Source of the DNA: Sabethes cyaneus | Lineage: Eukaryota > Arthropoda > Insecta > Diptera > Culicidae | Reading direction: 5' to 3' | Assembly (NCBI RefSeq): GCF_943734655.1 | Contig: NC_071355.1 | Location: 95,301,449-95,365,448 of the forward strand | DNA: 64,000 nt | Shown: positions 20,691-30,600 of the stretch, in pieces | Position numbering within the stretch: the stretch's first letter is position 1 | Layout of the letters: every line of letters begins with the position of its first letter | Notes under the pieces: model-generated | Seen by the model: only the letters and a program-made list of their open reading frames with translations | Databases searched by the model: none | What the model was told of the DNA's origin: nothing | Program-made: the position numbers and the translations under genes

Positions 20691-20732
20691 AATATTTATT
20701 ATGTGCAGGCAACAGTGGTCCAGAGTGTAACC

Positions 20733-21016
20733 ACTGACGAACTGACATGACACATAGAAGAAAATCCTTTAAAAACCATCGTCCTACACATTTTGCTTGC
20801 ACACTAGCACCCTCTGTTATGCATGTCGCGGAGTAGCTTGAATTTGCAGGGTTTTATGCTGTAGGGTTTTTACATTTGAATGGTTTTATACTGAAAACTC
20901 GAAGCAACACTCACGCGCCGCGGTGTAGCCTTGTTGCGAAACATGCTTTTTTGAAAAATGAGTGGTTTTTTATTGGACGATGGAATTAACGCGAGTGTCT
21001 CGTCTGTTTGTCTGTG
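20733..21016. mobile_element. MITE family E, copy 3 (inverted)
   Basis: Inverted relative of 5020-5297 with its own duplication GTGTAACC (20725-20732, 21017-21024). Confidence 0.8.
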
Positions 21017-21148
21017 GTGTAACCAAGAATATTCAATCCAGCTTTCCACGAGCGATAATGGCGGATATTAAGCACAAGTGGGCACAATCTTTTGACATTC
21101 ATTGGAGGAGCGTCGAGTTCGCCCTGACGGAGTTACTATGGATACATT

Positions 21149-21436
21149 TGTAGTGAATAGCAATGACATGGTTGAATGTAAGCAAATGTTTATGATCAAA
21201 TCAAGAGTAATCATAGCTAGCTTAGTTATGAACTTAAATATAAAACAATAATGTCACTTTCAAAATGTTAGCACTGCCCAAACTTTGAGTCGATATTGTT
21301 TCTGGCAGCCATGTATATAATCCTATTGAGTGGGACAACGTTTCCCGTAAGGTCGAGGAACGCGAGAATAGCGAGCGAAGTCATTCTGTGTGCTATCTTC
21401 GAGATCCAAGGATGTGTTTTGGATTCGGATACGACA
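21149..21436. repeat. 5' long terminal repeat
   Basis: 288 bp, TG...CA. The left partner of 24638-24925. Confidence 0.9.
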
Positions 21437-21452
21437 TGGCGCAGTAGATAGG
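21437..21452 (+). promoter_or_regulatory. Probable tRNA primer-binding site
   Basis: TGGCGCAGTAGATAGG begins immediately after the CA of the LTR. The TGG start matches the complement of a tRNA CCA tail. The primer tRNA was not identified. Confidence 0.6.
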
Positions 21453-21554
21453 TAAGCGAAGCGAAAATCAAATATTGAATCGAGTGAATTGTAGCTTATT
21501 ATAAGGATAAAGTTGAATTTTGTGGGCGAAGCGTTCCTAATTAAAGTCAATTAT

Positions 21555-22035
21555 GAGTTGCATGAGCGAAGCGGTCTCAGCAACAGTGGAAAAAAATACG
21601 TTGAGCGGTACGATCTCAGCGAAACAAAAAAAATGAAAGAGTTGAGCGGTGCGGTCTCAGCAATAATAATAAAAAAAAAGTTGAGCGGAGCGGTCTCAGC
21701 ATAAAAAAAACGTTGAGCGGTACGATCTCAGCGAAACAAAAAAAATGAAAGAGTTGAGCGGTGCGGTCTCAGCAATAATAATAAAAAAAAGTTGAGCGGA
21801 GCGGTCTCAGCATAAAAAAAACGTTGAGCGGTACGATCTCAGCGAAAAAAAAATGAAAGAGTTGAGCGGTGCGGTCTCAGCAATAATAATAAAAAAAAAG
21901 TTGAGCGGAGCGGTCTCAGCATAAAAAAAATAAACAAAAGTAGTAAAAAGTTGAGCGGAGAGGTCTCAGCATGAAAAAAAATAAATAAAAGTTTACCAGA
22001 GCGGTTACAGCTAAAATTGACCGAAGCGGTCTCAA
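21555..22035 (+). repeat. Higher-order minisatellite, GAGCGG..GCGGTCTCAGC units
   Basis: About a dozen units share the core GTTGAGCGG-(TA/TG/AG)-CG(A/G)TCTCAGC followed by an A-rich spacer. Three unit types (GTACGATC, GTGCGGTC, GAGCGGTC) recur in fixed order three times, giving a trimer of about 107-112 bp, with degenerate units on both sides. It lies in the leader region of the LTR element. Confidence 0.85.
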
Positions 22036-22249
22036 TAAATACAGTTAATGTCAGTTAATAGTAACGAAACAGTCTTAGTGCTGCAAAATGCAAAAGAATA
22101 ACTGCCTTGATCTTGATTCATTAATAGAAACAAGACAAATAATATGAGTGATATGACACGGTGGTCCTGAATGGATAGTGTTTACAACGGCGAAGGCCGG
22201 TATAGTCGTATCGTGTGTCAGAGCCTTGGCAACTTTCAAAGGGAATATT

Positions 22250-22437
22250 CACCCCACCGACATCTCTATATCGAGCTGCAGTGAACGTCAGCGACAGCAG
22301 GTCCTGGGCTCAAAATTTGACAACGGGCCCAAATCAAGCTGCTGGCAGTAGAGTGAAACGAAGTGATGAAATGCTATTTCATTTTCGCTCACGCAGAGAT
22401 GTTGGCGGCAAAAGCATGGTTGTCTGTCGATGGGGTG
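22250..22437. mobile_element. MITE family B, copy 2 (8-bp TSD)
   Basis: The ends are CACCCCACCGACA and TGTCGATGGGGTG; GGAATATT is exactly duplicated (22242-22249, 22438-22445). It sits inside the LTR element. Confidence 0.85.
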
Positions 22438-22460
22438 GGAATATTTAAGATTCTTGCCTA

Positions 22461-23040
22461 ATAGAGGTTTTCCGTCAAAAATTTTTTTTTTCACTAAATG
22501 TTCGGTTTTAACTCTTAGAAATGATACCCATATAAAACTTTCTTTATTAAAACCTCTAACTACTGTAGAAATGGAAAACTAAAATAAGTATATTTCAATC
22601 CGTCACTTCTCGGATGTATTACATGCCTTTTTGTACCAGTGTCCTCTATTTTCACCACTTCGAAACCATTTGTGCCACTCTTTACTCTTGTGGCAAGCAA
22701 CAAACGAAATGAAAAAGAAGGTAATCATTAGCTTTTCATTCGTTTTGTCCTTTTCACTCTACCGCTGATACACATATGTCAAAAACTGTTGTGCAATGCT
22801 GCCAGAAAATCTGGAAGTTTTGATAAGCAGTGCAGCCGAAACGAATTTTTTAAAACTCAACATTCGTGATTTGGTGAAAAGAAACTTAACATTCTTGCAA
22901 TTTGCATTATTTAAAAAATCGTAGTACATTCTAGAGTCAACGAAAAAAATATATTTTTGCACCATTTTCACTCGTATTGGGAGTACTTTTGAGAAAAAAT
23001 AAGAAAAGGAGGGGTATGATCTGACGGAAAACCTCTATTG
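22461..23040. mobile_element. Inverted-repeat element with AATAGAGGTTTTCCGTCA ends
   Basis: AATAGAGGTTTTCCGTCA starts near 22461 and its complement TGACGGAAAACCTCTATT ends near 23040. No coding sequence; target duplication unclear. Confidence 0.65.
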
Positions 23041-24637
23041 TCTTCAAGAGGAAGAGATGCTTCCTTACGAGTGTCAGCTGTCACTTGCTTTGTGGGCAAT
23101 GACGTTTCAGTTTAAGCTAAATGGAGCTTAGTCCATTTGGACGGATCTTCAGGAACACCTGTCACTTATGGACACAGTGTCAGCGTTGTCACGGTTCGCA
23201 AGAGGTTGTCTGTACAAGCACAGACCTTAAAATGCAATTGTTCAAGCAGCAAGAATGAATTACTGGGGTTAATGTGCCAGCATTGTACTCTACTGAGAGT
23301 CGTTTCTCCTCGCGTTGTTCAGTGTAGGGTCATTGTTTAGTTTGCTAGTTTGGTAGCGCACAATTCTGAGTTAGTTGTTATTGAAATCAAAGAGCGCTTT
23401 CGGTATTATTTAAATTATATGTAGGGGAGTGTCGTCGTGGTTGGGCCACGCTTTGGAATTCACCCATAACTTTCGTTTCAAAAGCAATTTTGGAAATCTA
23501 AATACATCGTTGCAAAGGTCTAAGAATAAGATATATTTCCTGAAAGTTTTGAACTGATTGCTTGAAAAATAAAAAAATTATAGGCATTTACGTGAAGACA
23601 AAAAATGTCATAGTCGGGCCATGTTGTGCAGGTTGGGCCACCGCAGAAAATCTAAGACATACCTATTGAAATTCTATATAGACATGAAAAGAATGAATTC
23701 CGTGAACAGCGACTCATATAGGTACAAATACCCTATTTTTAGTTGCATTTTGGCGAAATTTCTGCTTGTTCGCCGGTATGTAACACCGTTTACATGGGTT
23801 CATCTCGATATGACTGTCTTTATCTGCTGAACGCGTTAGAAGGATGTTAGTATTTGCGTTGTTGTGGTGGTATCGGTACGGTTTGAATGTTTGGGGGTGG
23901 GTCCTGGATCTCAGAGCTGTGTTTTGCAGCCTATTTGATCGACATTGAGACTGTTCTTTGTCTACTGGCAGTTGTGTCAAAGTGGTGATCCTCTGCACCG
24001 TTTGGTCCAAAATGGGGTTGAAGTGCGCACTTCCAGATACCATGGAGGACCGATCGCTGGACAGGACCCAGGTGACTGGAGTCACGTAGATCAGTCTCAG
24101 AATCGCAAACTGTGTTTTCACCTGAATAATTTAAATGAAGTTACTGTGAGAATAGAGCCATGCTTGAAACTGAGGCCAACAGGAGCCATTAAACAAGGAA
24201 GCTGCATGCATTTGTCACCAAGTTTCCTGATTAAATTTCCAAATCGGAACACAACTAAATCGTTATTTTCGGAATGTGTTTCGGTTTTGTTCACATTTCC
24301 TTGCATCCAGCTGTTCCACGGTATATACGTCTATTTCATGTTCACTAGGGTGAGTGTCCGTGTGAACTATCAGAAAGCTCTATTCGTTAGCTTTAACAAC
24401 GAACAGACGAGACTCTGGCGTTAATCTAATCGTCCACGAGGAAACCACTAATTATTAAAAGGGCAAGTTTCGTAACATGGCTCTAGTGGTGGCTCTAGAG
24501 TGTTGAAAATAAGACCCTCCAAATGTAAATTGATTCGCGGAATTATGACGGAGGATGTTGGTAATTAATAGAATGTTTTTTTTCTGATACTGTTAACAAT
24601 TAGTTAATAAACTAAAGGGAGTACAGTAGAGGGCAGA

Positions 24638-24925
24638 TGTAGTGAATAGCAATGACATGGTTGAATGTAAGCAAATGTTTATGATCAAATCAAGAGTAAT
24701 CATAGCTAGCTTAGTTATGAACTTAAATATAAAACAATAATGTCACTTTCAAAATGTTAGCACTGCCCAAACTTTGAGTCGATATTGTTTCTGGCAGCCA
24801 TGTATATAATCCTATTGAGTGGGACAACGTTTCCCGTAAGGTCGAGGAACGCGAGAATAGCGAGCGAAGTCATTCTGTGTGCTATCTTCGAGAACCAAGG
24901 ATGTGTTTTGGATTCGGATACGACA
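24638..24925. repeat. 3' long terminal repeat
   Basis: 288 bp, nearly identical to 21149-21436. Confidence 0.9.
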
Positions 24926-25191
24926 ACATTCATGATTGTTTATTGTTCGAGTGTAAAAATGTAAACATTGCTCAATTTTGCAATTTCAATATCCGCCATT
25001 ATCGCTCGTGGAAAGCTGGATAGGAATGGCGGTAATAAGAAGAAGAAGAGTAAGAAGCCAGATGACACGTCCTGAGGTTAGCAGATGTGATCGTAACGCC
25101 CGATTGACTGCGGATAGTAGAACCAAAAGGGCCAGTCTGCAAAATGTAAACAGGCCGAGTGAGGGTTATTTTCTGCTGGACTAGCATATGG

Positions 25192-25462
25192 CACAGAGAA
25201 CAGATTAACAGGCTCGAAGGAAGTAATCGATTTTTTGTGTGTAAAATCTGTCGGCAGCGCCCTCCAGAAATAGTTTGCCAAACGCATAAAAAATATCCAT
25301 GTACCTTTATCAATATTTCTTTGTGCTAGAGTTACATAGCAGCGATGGCAGCGACATCAAGATTTAGTTTGCCACTTACTGCTCGAGGAGTGCTCTATTG
25401 AAGGATTACGCGTAGATTGCATAAAAACCTTTTACTCACTACCTGGTAGTCTGTTCTCTGTG
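25192..25462. mobile_element. Family C element (CACAGAGAACAGA ends)
   Basis: The ends are CACAGAGAACAGATTAACAG and CTGTTCTCTGTG. Relatives: 26490-26712 and 60907-61867, plus a fragment at 56-82. A further fragment of the family follows at 25851-25925. Non-coding. Confidence 0.7.
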
Positions 25463-25467
25463 GTATT

Positions 25468-25845
25468 CACCCCATCGGCAGGCAACCATGTTTTCGCTGC
25501 CAACATCTCGTGTGTGCGAAAATGAGATAGCATGTCAGCACTGCGTTTCACTCAACTGCCAGCAGTCTGATTTGGGCCCGCTGTCAAATTTTGAGCCCAG
25601 GACATCCTATCGCTGACGTTCACTGCAGTTCGTTATAGAGATGTCGATGGGGTGGTGTAGAGTGACTATATACAGAGTGGCGACAATGTCAAAATTGGAA
25701 TGATAATTATCTGTCAGTGTCATTCCAATCGAGCAGACGACCTATCCAACGCGTATGCAGGAAAGAGAAAGAAAAACCATGGAAAAACCGCATTGCATAC
25801 ATTTGGGATGACTTGTCGCCACTCTGTATATAGTCACTCTAGGTG
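25468..25845. mobile_element. MITE family B, copy 3, split by a family A MITE
   Basis: It begins CACCCCATCGGCAGG and runs in reverse orientation. GTGGTATT is duplicated at 25460-25467 and 25846-25853; the second copy is found only after skipping the nested family A element. Confidence 0.75.
25660..25839. mobile_element. MITE family A, intact 180-bp copy
   Basis: TA lies at 25658-25659 and 25840-25841, and both ends are perfect. It inserted into the end region of the family B copy, so it is the younger. Confidence 0.9.
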
Positions 25846-26223
25846 GTGGTATTAGTTTGCCACTTACTGCTCGAGGGGTGCTCCATCGAGGGATTACTTG
25901 TTGATTACATAAAAACCTTTTACACCAAGCGAATGCTCCATTAACGAGAGCAGCGAGTACAACATCGAACAAAGAAACTCGGTGTTTTGCTTTTTTCTTT
26001 TTTTTTCTCGCTATGTTACTGCATTGAAATTTGACAGTTTTGGAAGCGCGATGCTACTCTGACAAATACATAGCAAGGGATAGCAAAGCGCATCCCCTCG
26101 TTTTACACACTTCTCGTCGTTTACCTGGTGGTCTGTTCTCTTCGCTAGTGCTATCATCACATCTTTTCTTTTAATCCACCTTTTCGCGCACCTAATGGCG
26201 GCTAGCGGGTACTACAGAGACTA

Positions 26224-26424
26224 TCCACCTTTTCGCGCGCTTGATAGCGGCTAGTGGGCACAGTTTATTTGCTTTTGGGAACTCCGCTCACGTATGCCTG
26301 AAAGTACTACAACTACAATTAAGGTTGGAAATATCAACTTGACGTGAATAAAGTTGCCAAAGGCATGCTAAAGTTATTCGAAAGTTGCACCTACTACTCG
26401 CCATTACGCACGCGAAAAGGTCGA
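26224..26424. mobile_element. Family P MITE, inner copy
   Basis: The ends are TCCACCTTTTCGCGCGC and GCACGCGAAAAGGTCGA, with TA at 26222-26223 and 26425-26426; 201 bp. Confidence 0.75.
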
Positions 26425-26489
26425 TAGATTACAGAGGCGCCGAGATGCTCAAAATCCGCTAAATTTTGAAACAAAACGGAGAGTACCAT

Positions 26490-26712
26490 CACAGAGAACA
26501 GACTACCAGGTAACACAAAGTGTGTGAAAGGTTTTTCTGTAATCTAAGAGTAATCCTTCAATAGAGCACCCCTCGAGCACAAAGAAATATTGATAAAGGT
26601 ACATGGATATTTTTTGATGCGTTTGGCAAACTATTTCTGAAGGGCGCTACCAACAGATTTTACACACAAAAAATCGATTACTTCCTTCGAACCTGTGAAT
26701 CTGTTCTCTGTG
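26490..26712. mobile_element. Family C element with GTACCAT duplication
   Basis: The ends are CACAGAGAACAGACTACCAG and CTGTTCTCTGTG. GTACCAT occurs at 26483-26489 and 26713-26719. Confidence 0.75.
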
Positions 26713-26975
26713 GTACCATCATAAATAAAGGTAACTCTTCGCTTTCGTTCAAAATTTAGCGGCGCCCCTGTAATCTAAAGTCTCTGATGTAGTGGGTACA
26801 CTTTTCGACAATGTTTATTTGCTTTTGGGAACTCCGCTCACGTACGCTTGAAAGTTCTACAACAACAATCAAGGCTGAAAATATTAACTTGGCGTGAATA
26901 AAGTTTGCCAAAAGTATGCTAACGTTTTTCGAAAGTTGTACCCACTAGCCGCCATTACGCACGCGAAAAGGTGGA

Positions 26976-27611
26976 TACACATTGATCAAAGGCAAGGGGT
27001 CGGACACTCAGCACATTGTCCCGCGGCACTCCAGAGATATCAAGTGGCACCCCTACGGTTCAATTTTACATATGAAATGGGAGCACTGCCAGTTGTCAAA
27101 ATCATCTCGCACGGTTGCGAGATCTATCAGATTATAACGAATTTGACAAATCTTGCAGTTCGGCACTTTCGGTACAGCATCGGCACAGTTCGGCTCGTTT
27201 CAAGTCACCTCTAACATAAAAACGGTTGTGCCGAGTGACCGACCCTTTGATCAAAGGTAACTTTTTGAAGGATGCGTTGTAATCATAGCTGTTGGAGACC
27301 CCTTGCTTTTTGAAACCGCCATAGAAACAAAAATCGACATAATGTCGATAAAGTGTCTACCTAGAAGCTACAACCCTGTATGGTTTGAAGGCGTTCCCGC
27401 AGTTCGTAACGGAATTAGCGCGTTTACGTTTTAGTTTAGTGTTTGATTACAAATTTTGTCTTCTATTTTTAATTACTGTGGTAGCAAATTGAAGTTTACA
27501 GACCATAGTGTTATAGTTGATATATTGATACCAAATTTGTTCATCATTTTAAAAAGCCATCAAAGCAATCGAAACGCCGTTGGAAACCATCAACGAAAAT
27601 AATTTTTAAAA
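26976..27611. other. Upstream region of the Ki-67-like gene
   Basis: No repeat ends or exons are recognised. The last 200 bases, before the ATG at 27612, are AT-rich and probably contain the promoter and 5' untranslated region; I cannot point to a TATA box. Confidence 0.4.
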
Positions 27612-30600
27612 ATGGCATTCAATGGCGCTCGGCTGCTTGTACTTCAAAAGAACAACGCAATTAGCCGGGAAATACCCATTCGTGCTGCTACAGTAAAGTT
27701 TGGTTCACATCCGTTAAACACAATTCGACTGAAGTCCGGAACAGCTGAACGCTTACATTGCAAAATTTATGCAAAAAACGAAAAGGTACAGTGAAGCATC
27801 GCTTTATTTTTAAGTTAATGAGAATATTTTTGCGACATTCCCATTGCGCTGTGTGTGATATAAAACATGTAATGTTTCTTTCATTAGGTGATAATTGTTA
27901 ATTACTCAAGTGAAAAGCCAATTAAGTTAGATGGGAAAATTATTAGAAAGCGAAATGAACTCAACAATGGTTGTATTCTGGAAGTATGCGGAACTCGATT
28001 TCGTTGGTTGTTTGATGAACGCCAGTTAACAGCTGGCACGCAGAATCCTAAAAGGACTGAGGAGCAAACACCAGTTAGCTCGCGATGCGGGAAACGACGA
28101 CGTACCACAATTCTTCGCAATAAGCAAAAACCAGACAGAAAATCTACTGCTAGTGGAGCTAGCAAAAAATGTATTCCCAAAAAAACAAACAGAACACCAG
28201 TGTATACACTGCCAAAGAATCGTCAACAGTTAATAAAGAACATTCGCAAGAGATTTACAGTGCACAAGTATGTTTGATTATGGTAAATTTGAGCAGGTAT
28301 TGTAAATAACATTCGTGCATATATATATTTTTTCAGTATTGCGGATAATCAGACTGATGATGAAGAGGATGACTATGAAAATATGCCAGATATTGTAGGT
28401 ATGTATCAAGTTATACCAATAAAATAGCACTGCTTAAAAACCGTTCGAAGCTCTTAGATACAGTAGCTTAGTGGAGCTAACGTTTTTATATTATGTATAA
28501 TAGTATCAATCGAACACTTTCTTACCTTTTTAGTGAATCAGATTTACAATGTGAACTTCAGATACATTATGCGTATTGTTAAAACGATTAGTTTAGCTTT
28601 TTTTCTTTTCTCTATTTTTGTTTTAATTTAAGTTATTATAGCCACATTAGTAACACAGTATTTCTGCTCTTCCGTATTTACAGAGCAACAGTCGAAAACA
28701 CCAGTGTCTTCGACTGTCTCATCTACCAACAATACTCCCTTTTATACACCCGAAATGGGTAAGGAAAATACAACATTTCCTTCTGCCAAATCAATTTCCA
28801 AAACACCGACGTTACAATTGGAAAACTCCGCAATGATGATTCTGTCGTACACACCAACCATCGGGACGCGCTCTAAATTAAACATGTTGAAAACGCCTAC
28901 TTCATCTGTTAAAACATTTAAGAAAAGAGAATCTCTACGCTCTAATTCAGAAAATGTATCCCCATTCACACGTGCGCAATCTAATAATGTTATTACACCT
29001 GCCAAGTCCAAAGCTGGTAGTTCGATGTATCTTATTGATCTCACTACACCGGGAAGTGGATACAGCAGCAATTACACTTGCAGCCCATTACGGGAAAGTA
29101 ATTCTTCGTCGCAATCGGCTGCATCATTTGGACTAATTGATTTGATAACGCCAAGCCCGAAAAAATCTAAACTCCCTTCGTGTGCTGTACCAAAATCAGC
29201 TCAGAAAGGTTTGCTAAAATCAGCCTTGAAAAATGCTAGCAAAACTCCACGAGCTCTTGTCGGTACACCAAAACTTGCGCCTAAAATAATCATAAATGAT
29301 TCGGTGAGCAAGTCTGTACCCTCCAAAAAATACGACAAAACACCTAACAATGCATACAAATTCAGAGTTCGCAATCTTGGAGTATCGCCTGTTTCTAGCA
29401 AACCAGTAAGCGACGTTCATGCCGCTTCATCAATCCAAGTACCCAAAATAAGTGCGTTCAATCAGCTTCGTTATTCTGAAAACGTAATCACAGCAAATGC
29501 TACCTTGGTATCAAATAATGAGGCAAAAGAAGCACCTCCAATGACTACAGATGAAATATTTGATACACTACTTGGACGGCAATCCATTAAAATGACCTAC
29601 ACTAGAAAATCGAAGTCCCCCAAAAAAGTACATCCTCCCTTGATTGCAGATGCAAATAGTTCCAGTGAACTACCAAAGACTGATATTGATTTGTGGGTTG
29701 AGTCAGTCGTGGAAGCAACTTGTTCGAAAACAGTGGACGTAGAGTCAGCTATCAAAAAACCTAATCGCACAACGCAAATTCGATCGTCACAGTATTCTGA
29801 TATCACTCCACATGAATCTTTTGTTGAATTGGTTACTGCAGCATCAGCCAATCCAGAATATCAAGAGCAAGAAAGCACAAATGAAATGACCTCAGAGGTT
29901 CTGAATAAAAGTGACCTTGAAAACCTAAGTGATATGCCGAGTATATCAAACCCGATTCGTAAAAGTCATACTCCACTTGCAAGTAAAATTGTTCGATCGC
30001 TGGATAACAAAAGGCAGACGATTGGTTCATTTTTTACGAACATATTTGGGAAACTTGCGGTAAGCCCTGTAACGAAATTGAGCATAACGGATGATAAACA
30101 AAAATTGGAGCAGGATGACCAAGAGGGTGTTTTAGGAAATGACACCAATGAATCAGAAGATGTATATCACGAAAGTGAAACCGGTTTCTGTGAAAACACC
30201 AGGCACCAAGCCCAAAATACCGTTTATTCCAGCCCCAAATTACCTCAGTCGTTACGCAACACTAGGAAATTTATTGGGAATGCTTTAATATCATTGAACA
30301 CATCCAAATCAGTATTAGATAATACCGCGGAAATTGACGAAAGTCTATTGCTAAATGAAACTGGTTCGTCTAATGTGGAAAACTGCCTAGATGATGATGG
30401 TTATGATCTTACAGATTTGAGTAGTGCACATCAGGTAGATCATCAAGTGGTATTACCTGTTGCCGATAGGTTATTAAAAACACCGAAAAGAAAATCTACC
30501 ATAAATACATCCATCTCTAAAGATTGCGCAGATAATTCCATGAAGTAAGTATAATTTTTACGTATACTCTCCACTGGTATACCAAAACCACTGTCTTTTA

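Larger units (their letters stand above)
21149..24925. mobile_element. Young non-autonomous LTR retrotransposon
   Basis: Two 288-bp direct repeats (21149-21436 and 24638-24925) start TG and end CA, and I see one difference between them (GAGATCC against GAGAACC). ACATT is duplicated outside (21144-21148, 24926-24930). A primer-binding-like TGGCGCAGTAGATAGG follows the left LTR directly, and a purine-rich AGTAGAGGGCAGA precedes the right one. The 3.2-kb interior has no gag, protease, reverse transcriptase or integrase motif, so it must be mobilised in trans. Longest frame: 159 codons (23945-24424), not recognised. Confidence 0.9.
21030..25022. mobile_element. Older inverted-repeat element split by an LTR retrotransposon
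   Basis: ATCCAGCTTTCCACGAGCGA at about 21030 and its complement ending near 25022 are the two ends of one small element. Its halves (21030-21148 and 24931-25022) are separated by the complete LTR retrotransposon. Confidence 0.7.
26175..26975. mobile_element. Family P element with further nested insertions
   Basis: The outer ends are TCCACCTTTTCGCGCACC and ACGCGAAAAGGTGGA. It is interrupted near the left end by an element with TACAGAGACT...GATTACAGAGGCGCC ends (about 26213-26795; TAGCGGGTAC / TAGTGGGTAC on its two sides). That element is in turn hit by a second family P element (26224-26424) and by a family C element. Confidence 0.6.

Noticed and set aside
21555..22035. CRISPR-like array
   Set aside because: Units are contiguous higher-order tandem repeats without unique spacers, inside a retrotransposon in a eukaryotic genome.
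23945..24424. 159-codon frame in the LTR element
   Set aside because: No gag, polymerase or other recognisable motif, and the opposite strand is also open; not supported as a gene.
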